A DNA stretch of 64,000 bases from Typha latifolia (GCA_019914945.1 CM034107.1:8122001-8186000), one strand, 5' to 3'; positions 48,147-60,390 are shown, counted from the first letter of the stretch. Notes: generated by a model from the sequence alone, not told the origin. Made by a program: numbers and translations.

Positions 48147-51100
48147 ATGCCAAGCACCAGATCCATGGCAATGAGACCCAATGAAAGCACCTCCGCGAAG
48201 AGAGAGGCCACGAAGATTATCAGATCGGATGCCAACCCTAACTCATTGATCGAAATGTCTCCAACGACCTCTACGGTCAACTCAGATATGATCAAGATGT
48301 TTGCGAACATGATGGAGACACAACGAGCCATGCAAGCATTAATAGAAGCCATGACTCAAGTCCTCTTAGGTGCACCATGGGGTACGATGGCGATTGAGTT
48401 CCCTACTCGAGCCTGGCCTGCACCACCAAGGGACCCACATTTTTGCCAAGGGATGCCGCCTCCACCATTCCGTACTAGGTGGGAGGAAGATCATGAAGAT
48501 CCCATGGGTGGTCATGCTAGGAGGCCCTTGCTGCCCATGCTAGTCAAAAGGCGCAATGTACCACCGTCGATCTTTCACTGCGACATACCGTCATCGGTTA
48601 ATCACCACGACTGAGTACCGGATCCATCACTCCACAATGACGATGACAAGTGGGCAGATTACGAAGAACCAGCGACCTCACGACACCATCCTAGGGATGT
48701 TGGATTCAACTCAAGAGAAAGGAGGCCCAACCGATATGAAGAAGAAAAACGAGGCGTCCGTGCAAGGACTGTTCGTCTCAACTTCCCACCCTTCAATGGA
48801 GGAGACCCACTCGATTGGGTTTATTGAGTAGAGCAATTCTTTGAGTATCAAAAAACATCTAATGCACAAAAGGTATTGTTGGCATCTTTCCATTTTGAAG
48901 ACACCGCCATCCGATAGTACTAGGCCACGAATCGAGCTCAACCCTATCGATTATAGGAGGAGTTCGCTGACGCTATTTGCGTTCGATTTGGACCCTCCAA
49001 TTATGAGGATTTCCAGGCTGCTCTTACCAAGCTAACTCAAAGGACTACAGTGAGAGCATATCAAGAGGAGTTCGAGAATGTTAACAAATCGAGTGCAGGG
49101 CTGGTCGGACACCTTCATTAGTAGCCTTCAGCGGGACATTCAAGCCGAAGTGAAGGCCGCCCAACCAACCACATTGTTGGAGGCTTTTGCAATAGCTCAA
49201 TTGATGGAAGAGAAGCTTCGAGAGCTGCGGATAGCGGCAAAAGGGGCCTGGAGCACCACGGAGTCTAGAGGAGTGCCTCAGTAATCAGCAGCCACACATC
49301 ATGTATCGACACCTCCACTGAGAGCAACGGGTGCAAGAATACCTCCACGGCCACAACCAAAAGGGAGGGGACCTTCCCGAATTGCCATGAGCAGACTTAC
49401 CCCAGCCCAAGTTGAAGATAGAAGAGCAAAATGGCTATGTTTTTATTATGATGAGCAATTCAATCCCGAGCACAAATGTGTCCAACCGGTGACCATGGTG
49501 ATGGTGTTGGACGAAGCAGAGGATGTAGAGGAAGAGGAAATAATGGAAGCTAAACTAGAGGATGTGACGGAAGACCAAGAAGCATTGGAGGGCAGCGAGG
49601 AGATCCACATCGAGTGTATCCATGCATGCCTACATCGGCGCCAATGAAGAATCAAATGGTGAGGATCCTCATCGACACCAGGAGCACCCACAACTTCATA
49701 GACGAGCGTGTGGTCAAGAAGATAGAGATGGCTATAGAAGCTACTTTGGGATTCGATGTAGCATTGGGAGATTGCACAACTCTCCGGGCAAACAGCGTAT
49801 GCCAAGGGGTTCTTTTGAAGATTCAGGGCAATTCCTTTACCTTGGATCTTCACCCATTAGCCTTACAAGGGGCTGACATTGTATTGGGGATCCAATGGAT
49901 ACAAAGTTTAGGCCCGGTGACCTTTGACTTCTTAGAAATATGCATGGACTTCAATTGAAGTGGCAATCGAGTGTGGTTAGATGGAATTCAACCACGGCTT
50001 AGAGCACAACTTCAACCGATGATGGGATTGCCAAAGGCCGGATGCTGTAGACTTTAGTGCAATTAATCTAGAGTCAAGTAGACTATGCAAAGGAAGAAGA
50101 ACTACCCACTGATATGTCTGCCTTATTTTGAGGAGCTACACGACATGCCGCCGGCTCGACCCAAGACCGCCGCGTTGAGATTACTCTCGGAGCAAAACTG
50201 GCTAATGTGTGACTGTATCGGTACCCATTTGTACAAAAGAAGGAGATCACAAGACTTGTCAAGGAGATGCTAGACAACTGAATCATCCAACTAAGCCGAA
50301 GCTCGTACTCCTCACCAGTGCTCTTAGTGCGGAAGAAGGACGGGACATGGTGATTCTGGCTTGGAATACTCGCACTCATTGCCATCACGGTGAAGGATAG
50401 GTATCCCATACCGGTCATTGGATGAGCTCTCGGGGGCCTCTTACTTTAGCAAGTTAGACTTGCGAGTCGGCTACCACCAAATCCACATGAGGCCCGAGGA
50501 TGTGCACAAGACTGCATTCCGCACACATGATGGGCATTATGAGTTTAACGTCATGCCTTTTGGACTCACTAATGCCCCCTCCAACTTCCAAGGTTTGATG
50601 AATGACGTCTTTAGGCGTTATTGAGGCGGTTTGTGCTAGTCTTCTTCGACGATATCCTTGTGTACAACCGCTTATGGAAGGAGCATCTTGTTCACCTTTG
50701 TGAAGTATTGCAGATTTTGAAGGACAATGAGTTGAAGGTGAAGGAGTCCAAATGTTTATGGGGCCAGCCGAGAGTGGAGTATCTCGGCCATATTATTTCA
50801 GCGACAGGAGTGGAGGTCGATCCCACTAAAGTGCAAAACATGGTGTAGTGGCAAATTACGGGGCTTCCTTGGATTGACGAGCTACTACCGTCGATTCGTT
50901 GCCAACTATGGTAAGATCGCAGCTTCCTTGACATCACTATTGAATAAGGGAGAGTTTCATTGGACCGAGGCGGCAATGTAGGCCTTTGAAGCGTTGAAGA
51001 AGGCAATGACCATTGCTCCAGTTTTGGCGTTACCCAATTTCATCAAATCCTTTGTGGTGGAATGCGATGCATTAGGAACTGGAATTGGAGTTGTTCTCAT

Positions 51101-51890
51101 GCAAGAAAGAAGGCTGATGGCGTACATAAGCAAGGAATTGTCAATGAAGAACCAGATAATGTCTACCTATGAGTGAGAGATGCTAGTCATTATCCATGTT
51201 GTCACCAAATGCAGACGATACCTCATCGGTCGACGATTCATGGTGCGTACCGACCAGCGAAGTCTTACTTACTTCCTTTGGCAATGGATCCACACTCCGC
51301 CATAACAAGGATAGGTGACAAAGTTGTTGGGGTACAACTATGAATTTGTGTAGAAGAAGGGAACTAAAAATTGGGTCGTCGATGCATTATTGCGGCAACC
51401 TAAACCGGCCGACTTAGCCATGATTTCTATTCCGGTATTTCCCTTCCTTTTAGAGATTAGAGCTGCATGTGTAGAAGATCTAGAGATGAGGGAGCTCATG
51501 AAGAAGGTCGAGGAAGAACCGTCTAACTATCCCGGGTTAGAAGTGAAAGACGGTATACTACTAGACCGAGGGCGAGTATGAGTACCGGCCAAACCCAAAC
51601 TACGGGTGACTTTCATTCGCCACTTCCACGATACACCTATGGCCGGGCATAAGGGGACCTTTAGAACCTATAAGAGGTTGACACAAAATTGTTTATGGGA
51701 ATGGGTGAAAAAGGAGGTGCTGTCCTATGTTTGAGTATGTGAAGTTTGTCAACGCGCCAAGGCGGACTCGACCAAACAACTAGGACTACTGCAACCCCTA
51801 CCCATTCTGGAGTAAACTTGGGAAGATGTGATGATAGACTTCATTTAAGGACTGTCCCAGGTCAGAGGATATACTGTGGTAATGGTGGTG
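48147..51890 (+). pseudogene. gypsy G gag-pol, many stops
   Basis: Gag from ATG 48147 (MPSTRSMAMRPNES) is broken near 48612. The 49387-49958 region holds WLCFYYDEQFNPEHKC and the protease relic RILIDTRSTHNFIDER, with Arg where Gly is expected in the DSG box. RT has [33 protein letters not shown] and the catalytic FFDDILVY at about 50643. RNase H has KSFVVECDALGTGIGVVL. The integrase zinc region has DTPMAGHKGTFRTYKRL and VCEVCQRAKADSTKQ, and the start of the core reads WEDVMIDF then a stop. All later parts are missing. Confidence 0.85.
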
Positions 51891-52668
51891 TGATATACCT
51901 TGTTAGAGTTTTTTCTTATTGCATTAGATGTTTATTTTTATTAAAATAAAATTCTTGTAAGTCGTGTTCGAATGCCCTTGCAAATGCATCAAGTTCACAA
52001 AAACAGAGAACGTGAAATGCACGTTCGAACGTGATCGGGCACATTCGAACGCCTGCATCACGTTCGCATCGATAGAGAATGCTTTTTATGCGTTCGAATG
52101 AGATCTGCGGGATTCCACTAGGATTAGGGTTAATTATTGTTATTAGGGCTTATTGGTTAGCCTTTATAAATGTGTGGATAGTAGCTAAAATTATTATGCT
52201 ATTGGAATATTAGTTTCTTGCCTCTCTATCTTCTCTCTACTCTAATCTCTCTCCTCCCTCTTCACCAACCTACCACCTCTACCGTTGGCAAGGTCTCTCC
52301 TAACTTCTAATCTCCCTCGTTTGTCGAGTCCTCCCTCTTCTTTGGGATCTCGACCACTTCTTCCCCTTCCTCTTTATCCCATAAACCACATCGACAATCC
52401 ACCCTCATCTCCATTAACATCCATAATCTTAACATCCACTTCACCCGTCACCACCACCATCATCCACACTAAATCGTAATTTTACCCCAGTTTTAGTTCG
52501 AATCTGTGAAGAATGTAAAAATCTACATCAAGGAGTGTTGGATTGATTTCACTTGGTTTCGTAATTTTCTGACTATAGGAGAATATTTAGTGAATATTTT
52601 TCCTAAGTTGTGCAGACTGCTTCCTATAATAAATCCAAATTTTGAAGGAATTGTTCCATAACCTATCA
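51891..52668 (+). repeat. LTR E of gypsy E/F
   Basis: 778 bp with ends TGATA and TATCA, an inverted pair. Motifs of the GTTCGAACG type lie at about 51965-52100, then a TATA-like TTTATAAAT at 52163-52171. Confidence 0.85.
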
Positions 52669-52705
52669 GTGGTATCTGAGCCAAGCGAACTGCAGACCTC
52701 CATTA

Positions 52706-53085
52706 ATGGTGGAAACAAAGAAAATGAAATCAACAAGGAGACCAATGGAGAGCACACTGACAAGGGAAGACTCAATCCACGATAACCCTAACCGTGAGGT
52801 CGATTCCTTTGGAGCGACCACGGTAGGATTGAGTCAACCAACGTCCATGGGTGTGAACATAGGCTTGGTGGAAGAACTTAGGGGCATGTTTCAAATATTG
52901 CTGCATAGAGTTGACGCAATGTAGAATGATCATAATGCTTTAAAAGAATATGCCATGAACCGATTGGCTTCGTCATCTCCTCGACAAAGATCGGTGCCTC
53001 AATAAGGACTAGCAGTGGGACCACACCGAGTCGATACCCCACAGGTCGAGGTGTGACATGTTAGTGTCAATGATCCTCTTTTATA
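52706..53085 (+). pseudogene. gypsy E gag N-terminal fragment
   Basis: From ATG 52706: PMESTLTREDSIHDNPNRE, then ELRGMFQILLHRVDAM and a stop. It matches gag of gypsy D closely. The reading continues past the stop to the deletion near 53085. Confidence 0.75.
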
Positions 53086-53194
53086 AATAAGGAAATAAAG
53101 ATGTGTTGCTTGATGGTGTTCGAACTTCACCGATTCCTACAATGCAGCCAATAATTTAGATATAAAACAAGGAAACAAATCTAGAGAAGGGGCT

Positions 53195-53802
53195 TTTTAA
53201 GTGCGTTCGAACACGACCAATGGAAATCCTCTAAAATTAGGATTTCATATTATTTTAGGACTTGTTGGCTACCCTCTATAAATATGTGGATGGCAACCAA
53301 CTTCATATTAGAATTGGATTCTTGATTTCTTGCCTCCTATCTTCTCTCTAGACTCTTTCCTCCTCCGTCTTCACCATCCTTCCACCTCTACCATTGGCAA
53401 GGTTTCTCCTCGCTTCTAATCTCCCTCATCTGTCGAATCACCCCTCTTATTTGGGATTTTGACCCCTTCGTTCCCTTCGTCTACTTTCCTTAATCACTTC
53501 CACAATCTACCCTCATCTCCATACCCATCCATAACCCTAACATCCACTCCACCCGTCACCACCACCATCACCCACGTTATTCTGTGTTTTCATCCCTGCT
53601 ATAGTTCGAATCTATGAAGGGAATAAATACAAAAGTTGTAGATTAGGAAGTTATGCATCTAACCCAATTTGTTTGGTAATTTTCTGACTACCGGAGAATA
53701 TCTGACGAATATGTTTTCTCGATTGCGCAAGACGATTTCTGTAATAAATTCAAATCTTGAAGAAATCTTAGCGTAACTTATCTTTGGTTTCAGATCTTAT
53801 CA
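53195..53802 (+). repeat. LTR F, 5'-truncated gypsy LTR
   Basis: Begins within the motif region (GTGCGTTCGAACAC at 53201-53214). TATA-like TCTATAAATA lies at 53275-53284 and the LTR ends TTATCA at 53802. The downstream half is closest to LTRs D and E. Confidence 0.75.
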
Positions 53803-53819
53803 AATTGGTATCAGAGCCT

Positions 53820-55233
53820 AATAGGGTATCTCAGAAGAAAGTAATCATACCCTGTCATATGATAAGGGTATATCAATAATAGTTGTACCCTGTCATACGC
53901 TAAGAGTACAACCATCAGCCATTACAATACTCTACCATACGCTAAGAGTATGTCCAGTACCAGTCCGGACCAGATACCGTTCTAGCCATCACATCATATC
54001 ATATCACATACACATATATTTTTATGATTTCCTATATATGATAAATCATATGCATATATCTAGTACTGTAACAGATCATGTAACTCAAGAATTTAGGTGG
54101 TAAAGAAGCCAAGAGAAAAATGATGCAATACCGATTCTAACTATGTATCTAACACATGTATACTTCTGCTAGTCTATCACATGCATAACTATGATAGAGA
54201 TCATCCCAACATAAAACTATAACAGTATAATCATCTTTATATATCACCAATGTATTCATATCTGAAATCAGCCTAATCAAATATATGATAAAATATGCTT
54301 GATTGAAATAATCTCTAAATAAAATTATATAATAATACTGGAGGCCAAAACATGCATGTACATAAGATATAATATATCCTAATTTGAGAAAGGTGTCTAG
54401 GGGATAATACTACCGAACAACCACTCGTTCACGTTGTTACGACAACGATCAAGTCTCGATAGCTAAGTCCACGAGGTCTTGAACTAGGGGGTCGGGATCT
54501 GAAATTATTTATATCAAATAATGTCAGTCTTTCTATTAATTAAAATTAACCTGGCTAAAAACTAATTTCTTGTTATAATCATGTACTCTTTATTACTATA
54601 TTTGTTTTTTTATTTATTAACCATAATTATATTATTTAATAGTGTATTAAAAACATAATTATTTGCCTATTATTCTCTTTGATAATTAAGAAAAATAAGA
54701 ACTAAGTTATTGTAATTAATTACGCAGGAATATATGTACATAACCCTAATAATTATTATTACTTACCTAGGATTAATATAATAATTTATGTTGTAGGTAT
54801 TTTATTAAACATGATATAATTCAATTTATTTCCTAACTATGGCGTAATTAGATTTAATTAATTTATATAAATTAAATACATTAGATTAACTAAACTAATT
54901 AAATAATTAATAACATATTCAAATATCATTAAAATAGTATCAATAATATGCATATATATATATATATTATATACAGTGTTGGGCTCAGCCCAGCACCTTG
55001 ATTTTGCAGGTTCTGGGCCGAGCCCAGCAACTTGCACCGAGAGGAGAAAGAAGGGAAGGAGAAGAAGAAGAAGAAGAAGAGGAAGAAAAGAGAAAGAAGA
55101 AAGAAGAATGAAGAAGAAGAAAGAAGAAGAAGGTTGGGCCGCAGGGGGAGGGGTACGGCTGTTGGTGGCCACTCAGCGGCCGGCCTCTCCCTGACGGCTC
55201 AAACCTTCGGCAATCCCGAGAGGAAGCCGACAA

Positions 55234-55298
<65 letters not shown>

Positions 55299-55435
55299 GA
55301 GAAGGAGGGAGGCCCACCGGCGTTAGTGGAGGTGGCAGGTGGCGGCGGCAGCCGATGGAGTGGCGACGATAGTAGATAGAGAGAGAGAGAGAAAGAGTGT
55401 TTGAGAGAGAGAGAAAGAGAGAAATGAGAGAGAGG
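53820..55435 (-). mobile_element. X-family LTR, copy 4, reverse, both ends missing
   Basis: From right to left on the minus strand: a CT-rich block (plus-strand GA-rich 55020-55435), the hairpin (about 54976-54998), the AT-rich middle, and a segment matching copy 2 near 23990-24140. Neither the TGTAACAACC start nor the GC-rich end is present. It is cut by LINE 2 on the right and by gypsy LTR F/PBS on the left. A short repeat with core CATACGCTAAGAGTA recurs about three times at 53855-53955. Confidence 0.7.
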
Positions 55436-55484
55436 TCAATATCAAAAGTACCAGTAGCTGACGCAGCCTCACTTGGGGTAGCAT

Positions 55485-56720
55485 CGAAGGAGATGGAAAT
55501 CTTTGGAATAGTCAAAAACCTAAACCTAAATAAAGCTCCGGGACCTGATGGACTAACAGCTAAATTCTATCAGTCCTTCTAGCCTGACATAAGGGAAAGC
55601 TTCTACCTCTTTATAAAGAATTTCTTCGCCTCAAAATGCTTGGAGGAACGGGTCAATAAAACCACTCTAGTGCTCATCCCCAAGTGCGGCACTCCAACAA
55701 TGGTGAAGGACTTCAGACCAATCAGTCTATGCAACACCTTGTACAAAATCATTGCAAAGCTTCTAGCTCTCAAAATGAAGCCTCTTATTGCAAGTATCAT
55801 CGCCGAAGAGTAGAGTGCTTTCGTCCCAAGAGAAGCATTGTCGACAACTAAATCATAGTGAAGGAAATCTTGCATTACCTTAGCACATCAAAGAGTATAA
55901 AGGGCTCATTCCTACTAAAAGCAAACTTGTCGAAGGTTTTTGACAGGATGGAACGGCCCTTCATAATGGAGTGCCTTAAACTGCATGGCTTCCCCGTTGA
56001 CTTCATGCAAATGATACAAGCCTGCATCACCACCATGTCTTTGGCCGTAGAAGTCAATGGACGAGCCTCCGACTTCTTCTACCCTGCCAGAGGCTTGAGG
56101 CAAGGTTGTCTACTATCCCCATACCTCTTCATCATAGGGGCAAACATCCTTTCACTCCTCTTCAACAATGCAGTCTGTAAATAGCTGAAAGGAATCAAGC
56201 TAGCAGCCCAAGCACTGGTTTTCACCCACCTCCTATTTGCTGATGATTTGCTAATCTTTGGGAAAGCATCTAGAAAGGAAGCGAGCAGTGTGACCACTAT
56301 CCTAAAAGCCTACTGCAAACTTTCAGGTCAAGAATTTAACGTCAACAAGTCTGTAGTGCATTTTGAGAAAACCACTACATAGGTAAACCGCTAGGAGGTG
56401 CTTACCATCCTTGAAGCTAGACAACTAAATGAGGGGAAGTTCTACCTAGAAAGCCCTCTAACCCTTGCAAAGCCAAATAAACAAAGATTTCAATTCCTCA
56501 TGGACAAAATTTATAACAAGCTAGCCATGTGGAAAGGGAAACTACTCTCGCAGTCGGCCGGACCAGTTCTGATTAAAGCTGTCTTGAGCTCCTTACTAGT
56601 TTATTTCATGGCGACATCCCTACTCCCTCTCAAGGTCATAAATCAAATCATGGTGGCCATGAGGGACCTTTGGTGGGGAGTAGAGGAAGGAAATTACAAG
56701 CTATACCTTACAAGCTAGTG
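55485..56720 (+). pseudogene. LINE 2 reverse transcriptase, broken
   Basis: LNKAPGPDGLTAKFYQSF opens the domain. Next come LVLIPKCGTPTMVKDFRPIS, SFLLKANLSKVFDRM, RGLRQGCLLSPYLF and the catalytic LLFADDLLIFG, then LLSQSAGPVLIKAVLSS and MRDLWWG. Stops interrupt near 55580, 55812, 56182, 56380 and 56716. The FADD box is intact, unlike many other positions. Confidence 0.85.
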
Positions 56721-57810
56721 AAATTTGTGTAAGCCAACCTTGCAAGGAGGTCTAAACCTCAAACACCCTCAATACATCAATTAAGCTTTAATACTCAAGC
56801 TCACCTGGAGCATTGCAAGCAACCAAACTCGACCTGGGCCTAAGCACTCCAAGCTAAGTATTTTGCATCCTTATCTTTGTGGCAAGCAAAGACAAGGAAA
56901 AGCTACACCTCGACATGGAGCGCTATTTGCAAGATGAAGGACACCCTAAGAGAGAACTGCATAATACTAATAGGCAGCGACTCCACCTCCAGCATCACAT
57001 AAGATCCATGGCTTCTAGGCATGTTCTGGGCTCAATACAACCCCCTTGCCGAAGTAACGAAAGTAAAAGACTTAATGCTCAACAACAGCTGGAACAAGCC
57101 TCTCATCAAATGAATCTTCCCCCCTCATGCTGCCCGATACATCACAAATTTATTCCTAAGCCTAGATTCAATGACTCAAAACGACACCCTGGCATGACTC
57201 CAGCAAAGTCAGGTATTTTCTTAGTCAAGTCGGCCTACAAACACCACACTAGAAGTCTTTGGGAATGCAGCTCATCGTCAACAAGATCAACAAAGTTGTG
57301 GAAGATCATCTAGTAGAAGAATGCCGTGGAACCAAGAATCAAAGTCTTTCTCTAGAAATGCTTCACTAGTGCCCTCCCCCTTCGTTCCACTCTAAAGAAA
57401 AGGATTTCAAAGCTTGATGATGTCTGCTACCTCTACAAAATCTAGGTGGAAACCCTAGACCACCTTTTAATGGAATGTCATTTCGCTAGAGCAACCTAGT
57501 TCCACAGCCTATTTGGACTTAGATTAGACCAAAGCTCAAGTACATCCTTTGAAGAATGGTCAACTCAACTCAGCATGGAACTCTCACCTGAGGAATCTAC
57601 TACCTTTTTTAGATTAGTTTGGGAGATCTAAAAGGCCCCGCTGTAGGGCTATATTCTATGGCAAACATCCTAATTCAGCAACAATCTGGACAAAAGCAAG
57701 TTGTGGGCATACCCCATCAAATATCCTTGAGACGACAACTCCCATTGATCAAGCCTTAGGCAAGGAAGCGAACCCGCAACAAGCAAAAAATGCTCTGATG
57801 TACTAGACTA

Positions 57811-58200
57811 ATGCCTCCTAGGAGGGATACAATTCGGGGTGCCGGGGTCTATATCACTTGCCCGGGGAAGAAGATAAGGCTGGGACAGACTTTAGTCCTA
57901 TCAACTTGTGAAAGTATATTGCATTGTGAACTCTATGCCATACTTGAGGGCATTAAACTCCTATCAAAAGCTCAAGCAGACATGGACAAATGGTTGTTTA
58001 GTGATAGTCAAGTGGCAGTGCACTTAATTACGGGTAAATCAAAGTACCAAGACTGGTCAACACAACACCTTCTCATGGACTGTAGTAGTTGGCTAGCTCA
58101 AAACCCATCGATTAGGATCTGTTATACTAGTCATAAAAATAACCTAGTAGCTCATTAGCTAGCCCGACACGCAGTCTGCTCAAATGCGACAGCGGTTTGG
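57811..58200 (+). pseudogene. LINE 2 RNase H-like domain
   Basis: Contains STCESILHCELYAILEG, KWLFSDSQVAVHLITG and RICYTSHKNNLVAH, followed after a stop by LARHAVCSNATAVW. This is the RVT_3 pattern with its acidic positions (the E of CELYA and the D of SDSQ) kept. It is separated from RT by a decayed connection region (56720-57810). Confidence 0.75.
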
Positions 58201-58245
58201 GCAGGCTCAGTTCTGAAAGATATATGTAACACGTCTTCTAAATGA

Positions 58246-60390
58246 ATGAATTGGTCTACGAACTTTCCTTCAAAAAGAAAAACTCCTAAGTCTATCTCTC
58301 TAATTCGCATCACCTCTTCCATCCTTTGAGATAAGGGGTGGTCCGCCAAATACATTCTCAAATACAACTCTTGCTCTCCATTCATGCTTTCATACCCACA
58401 TATATATCATGGCTACTTTTGGATTTTGACCTAAAATCCTTCCCTTTGTCATCGCCATACCATATATTTCTATAGTTTGAATCATTTTATCTCATTTATT
58501 TGAAGTCCAAAGCATTACCCAAGTCGATCCCACTAATAGAGAACTCTCTCCTTCATCATTTGCATCTTGCATGCTGCTCCTTGATGCCCAAATTTTTAAT
58601 ACTAATAACAAATAACACTATTATGATAGATCATTGCCTAGTGACCACAATCCCTACATCAAAAGCACTCTTGTGATCTCTGATTACCTTCTTCAGAAGA
58701 TTGAACCCTAAGGTTTGTAGCAGAAGACGAAGGAATGATACTTAGGTGATCCACCTAGTAAGATCTCTTTGTATAGAGGCTTACTATTCTTCCCCTCCCT
58801 TTCAATTCCAGCTCTACTCTCCATAATTAGGTGCCTCACCTCCCCAAACAAACCAATCTCGAAGATTCCACTAGGGTGACATTAATATGCTCTTTTCCCA
58901 AGGATATCCTACTACTTCGATCTCCAATCTTAATTGATATAGTTTGGATCGAACAATCTATGGGGCTCTGTAATTTAATCTCTGGCTTTTAACTCCTTAA
59001 ATAGAGGTTAGGAATATCCTTCATTCGTGTTAGGATAAATCACCAAAGGAATCTTTGTATTTGTTTATGATTCATAACTTTTCTATATTGTCCTGCGCAT
59101 ATGGTTTAGACACCACTTATCTCGTCCGAATGCCACTTAAGTTTTCTTAAGTAAATTATTCTGACTGTTAGGATGCTCTTGACCCTATTCGGATGCGATT
59201 CTAAAACCTAAGCCTTAAATATTTTTCTTCTTCTTTTGACTTGATTTTTGGCATTATCTCATCTTCTATAAGCTATGTGACTTGATTATGCATGTAAATC
59301 TAATTTGTATAATTAAAATAAATATTTTGTTTAAGAATTTGTCATTATAAAAATAATTTCACTTAGACCCTTTAAACTATCACTATTTTTTGCATACATT
59401 TTCTATTTTTTCTTTTACCACATACACCCCTTGATCTAAAAAGTTTGGTTTAGAGGTCCATATAGTTTTTTTTTCTTAATTCAAAGAGGTATATATGGGT
59501 AATAAAAAAGTTCAGAGAGTGTCCGTGAAACAGAATAATATTTAAGAGGGTCTAAGTTGAATTATTTCCTTATAAAAATATTGCTCTTGCACTCTATTTG
59601 AAGCCGCATAATCTTTACATGTGAAAATGAAGAAACGTAAATGTAGATCACTATCTTCACCTTTGATAACTTGAACCAAACTAAGACAATCGGCCTGAGG
59701 ATGATGTTCATCACTGTGAAGCAGAGTATAATCTTAGTCGTACAATTGAGAGCAATGGCTTCAGAGTACACAGGGGACACCAGTAAGCCTCCACCCAACT
59801 AAGATTTCTAGTAGGTCCATGAATTATGACCCTTGTGCCTGCAGCCACACCCTCTACATCGTAAGCACCATAAGTATGGACGGTGATCCAATTTGGAGGT
59901 GGAGGCTCTCAGCGCAACCACACAACTTCTTATGATGCAGCAGCCATGTCCAGGCGTGCTCACAAGAAATTAAATTATTTCCTCTTTCTATATAGCCCAT
60001 TAGCAATTTGAGCCTTGATAAATGTAAAGTCTTGTTGAACAAATTAAACTAGTAATGACCATAAAAATTATAAATCCTTCCACCAAACATAGCGTAATGC
60101 CAGTGCTTACCCTAGCACATGTACATAAAATTAGAACCCAGCTATAAAATACATTCATCCCATGTATGATAGTGTTACATGTGCCAAATCCCAATTGTTA
60201 TGATTCATATCCCTTTACTCAATATAATAGTACATCTAAATTCCAACATGACTGAGCTCTTCTGAAAACGTACTCCCAATGGCCTCTGGCATGCTTAAGA
60301 GTAAAGCCTTAATTGATAACTTCTTGAAGCTTGAGTATCCTTGAAAGCAAAACTGCAACAGACTTTGCTTGGAAGCTACGACACAAACCT
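58246..60390. other. intergenic DNA upstream of the XCP-like gene
   Basis: No supported gene. AT-rich, with one MITE (59350-59570). The last few hundred bases before 60391 are the presumed promoter of the cysteine protease gene. Confidence 0.5.
59350..59570. mobile_element. MITE, second copy, about 0.9 kb upstream of XCP
   Basis: About 220 bp with imperfect inverted ends: AATAATTTCACTTAGACCC and the complement of GGGTCTAAGTTGAATTATT. Same family as the SURF2 intron copy. Both flanks show TTATAAAAATA (about 59345 and 59570), consistent with a 9-11 bp target duplication as in Mutator-like elements. Confidence 0.75.

Larger units (their letters stand above)
47335..51890 (+). mobile_element. Ty3/gypsy element G, truncated in integrase
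   Basis: LTR about 47335-48115 (starts TGATAA), PBS TGGTATTAGAGCC at 48117-48129, then gag, protease, RT, RNase H and the first part of integrase. It ends at 51890 where LTR E begins, with no PPT. The LTR is of the same length class as LTR E (about 780 bp) but diverged from it. Confidence 0.8.
51891..53802 (+). mobile_element. gypsy element E/F, internally deleted to about 0.5 kb between LTRs
   Basis: LTR E is 51891-52668. PBS TGGTATCTGAGCC follows at 52670-52682, then a gag fragment. A jump near 53085 leads to a stretch matching the pre-RT region of gypsy D (PIPTMQP), then LTR F (about 53195-53802, lacking its start). LTR F is followed by another PBS, TTGGTATCAGAGCC (53805-53818), so further element sequence was once present there. 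Confidence 0.75.
55436..58245 (+). mobile_element. LINE 2: L1-type LINE, 5'-truncated, heavily decayed
   Basis: Starts directly in the RT linker, so endonuclease and ORF1 are missing. It then runs through RT, the connection/zinc region and RNase H to about 58245. No clear poly(A) tail is left. 5' truncation is the usual outcome of LINE insertion. Confidence 0.8.

Noticed and set aside
48131..48352. Minus-strand ORF with hydrophobic segments
   Set aside because: Antisense to gypsy G gag.
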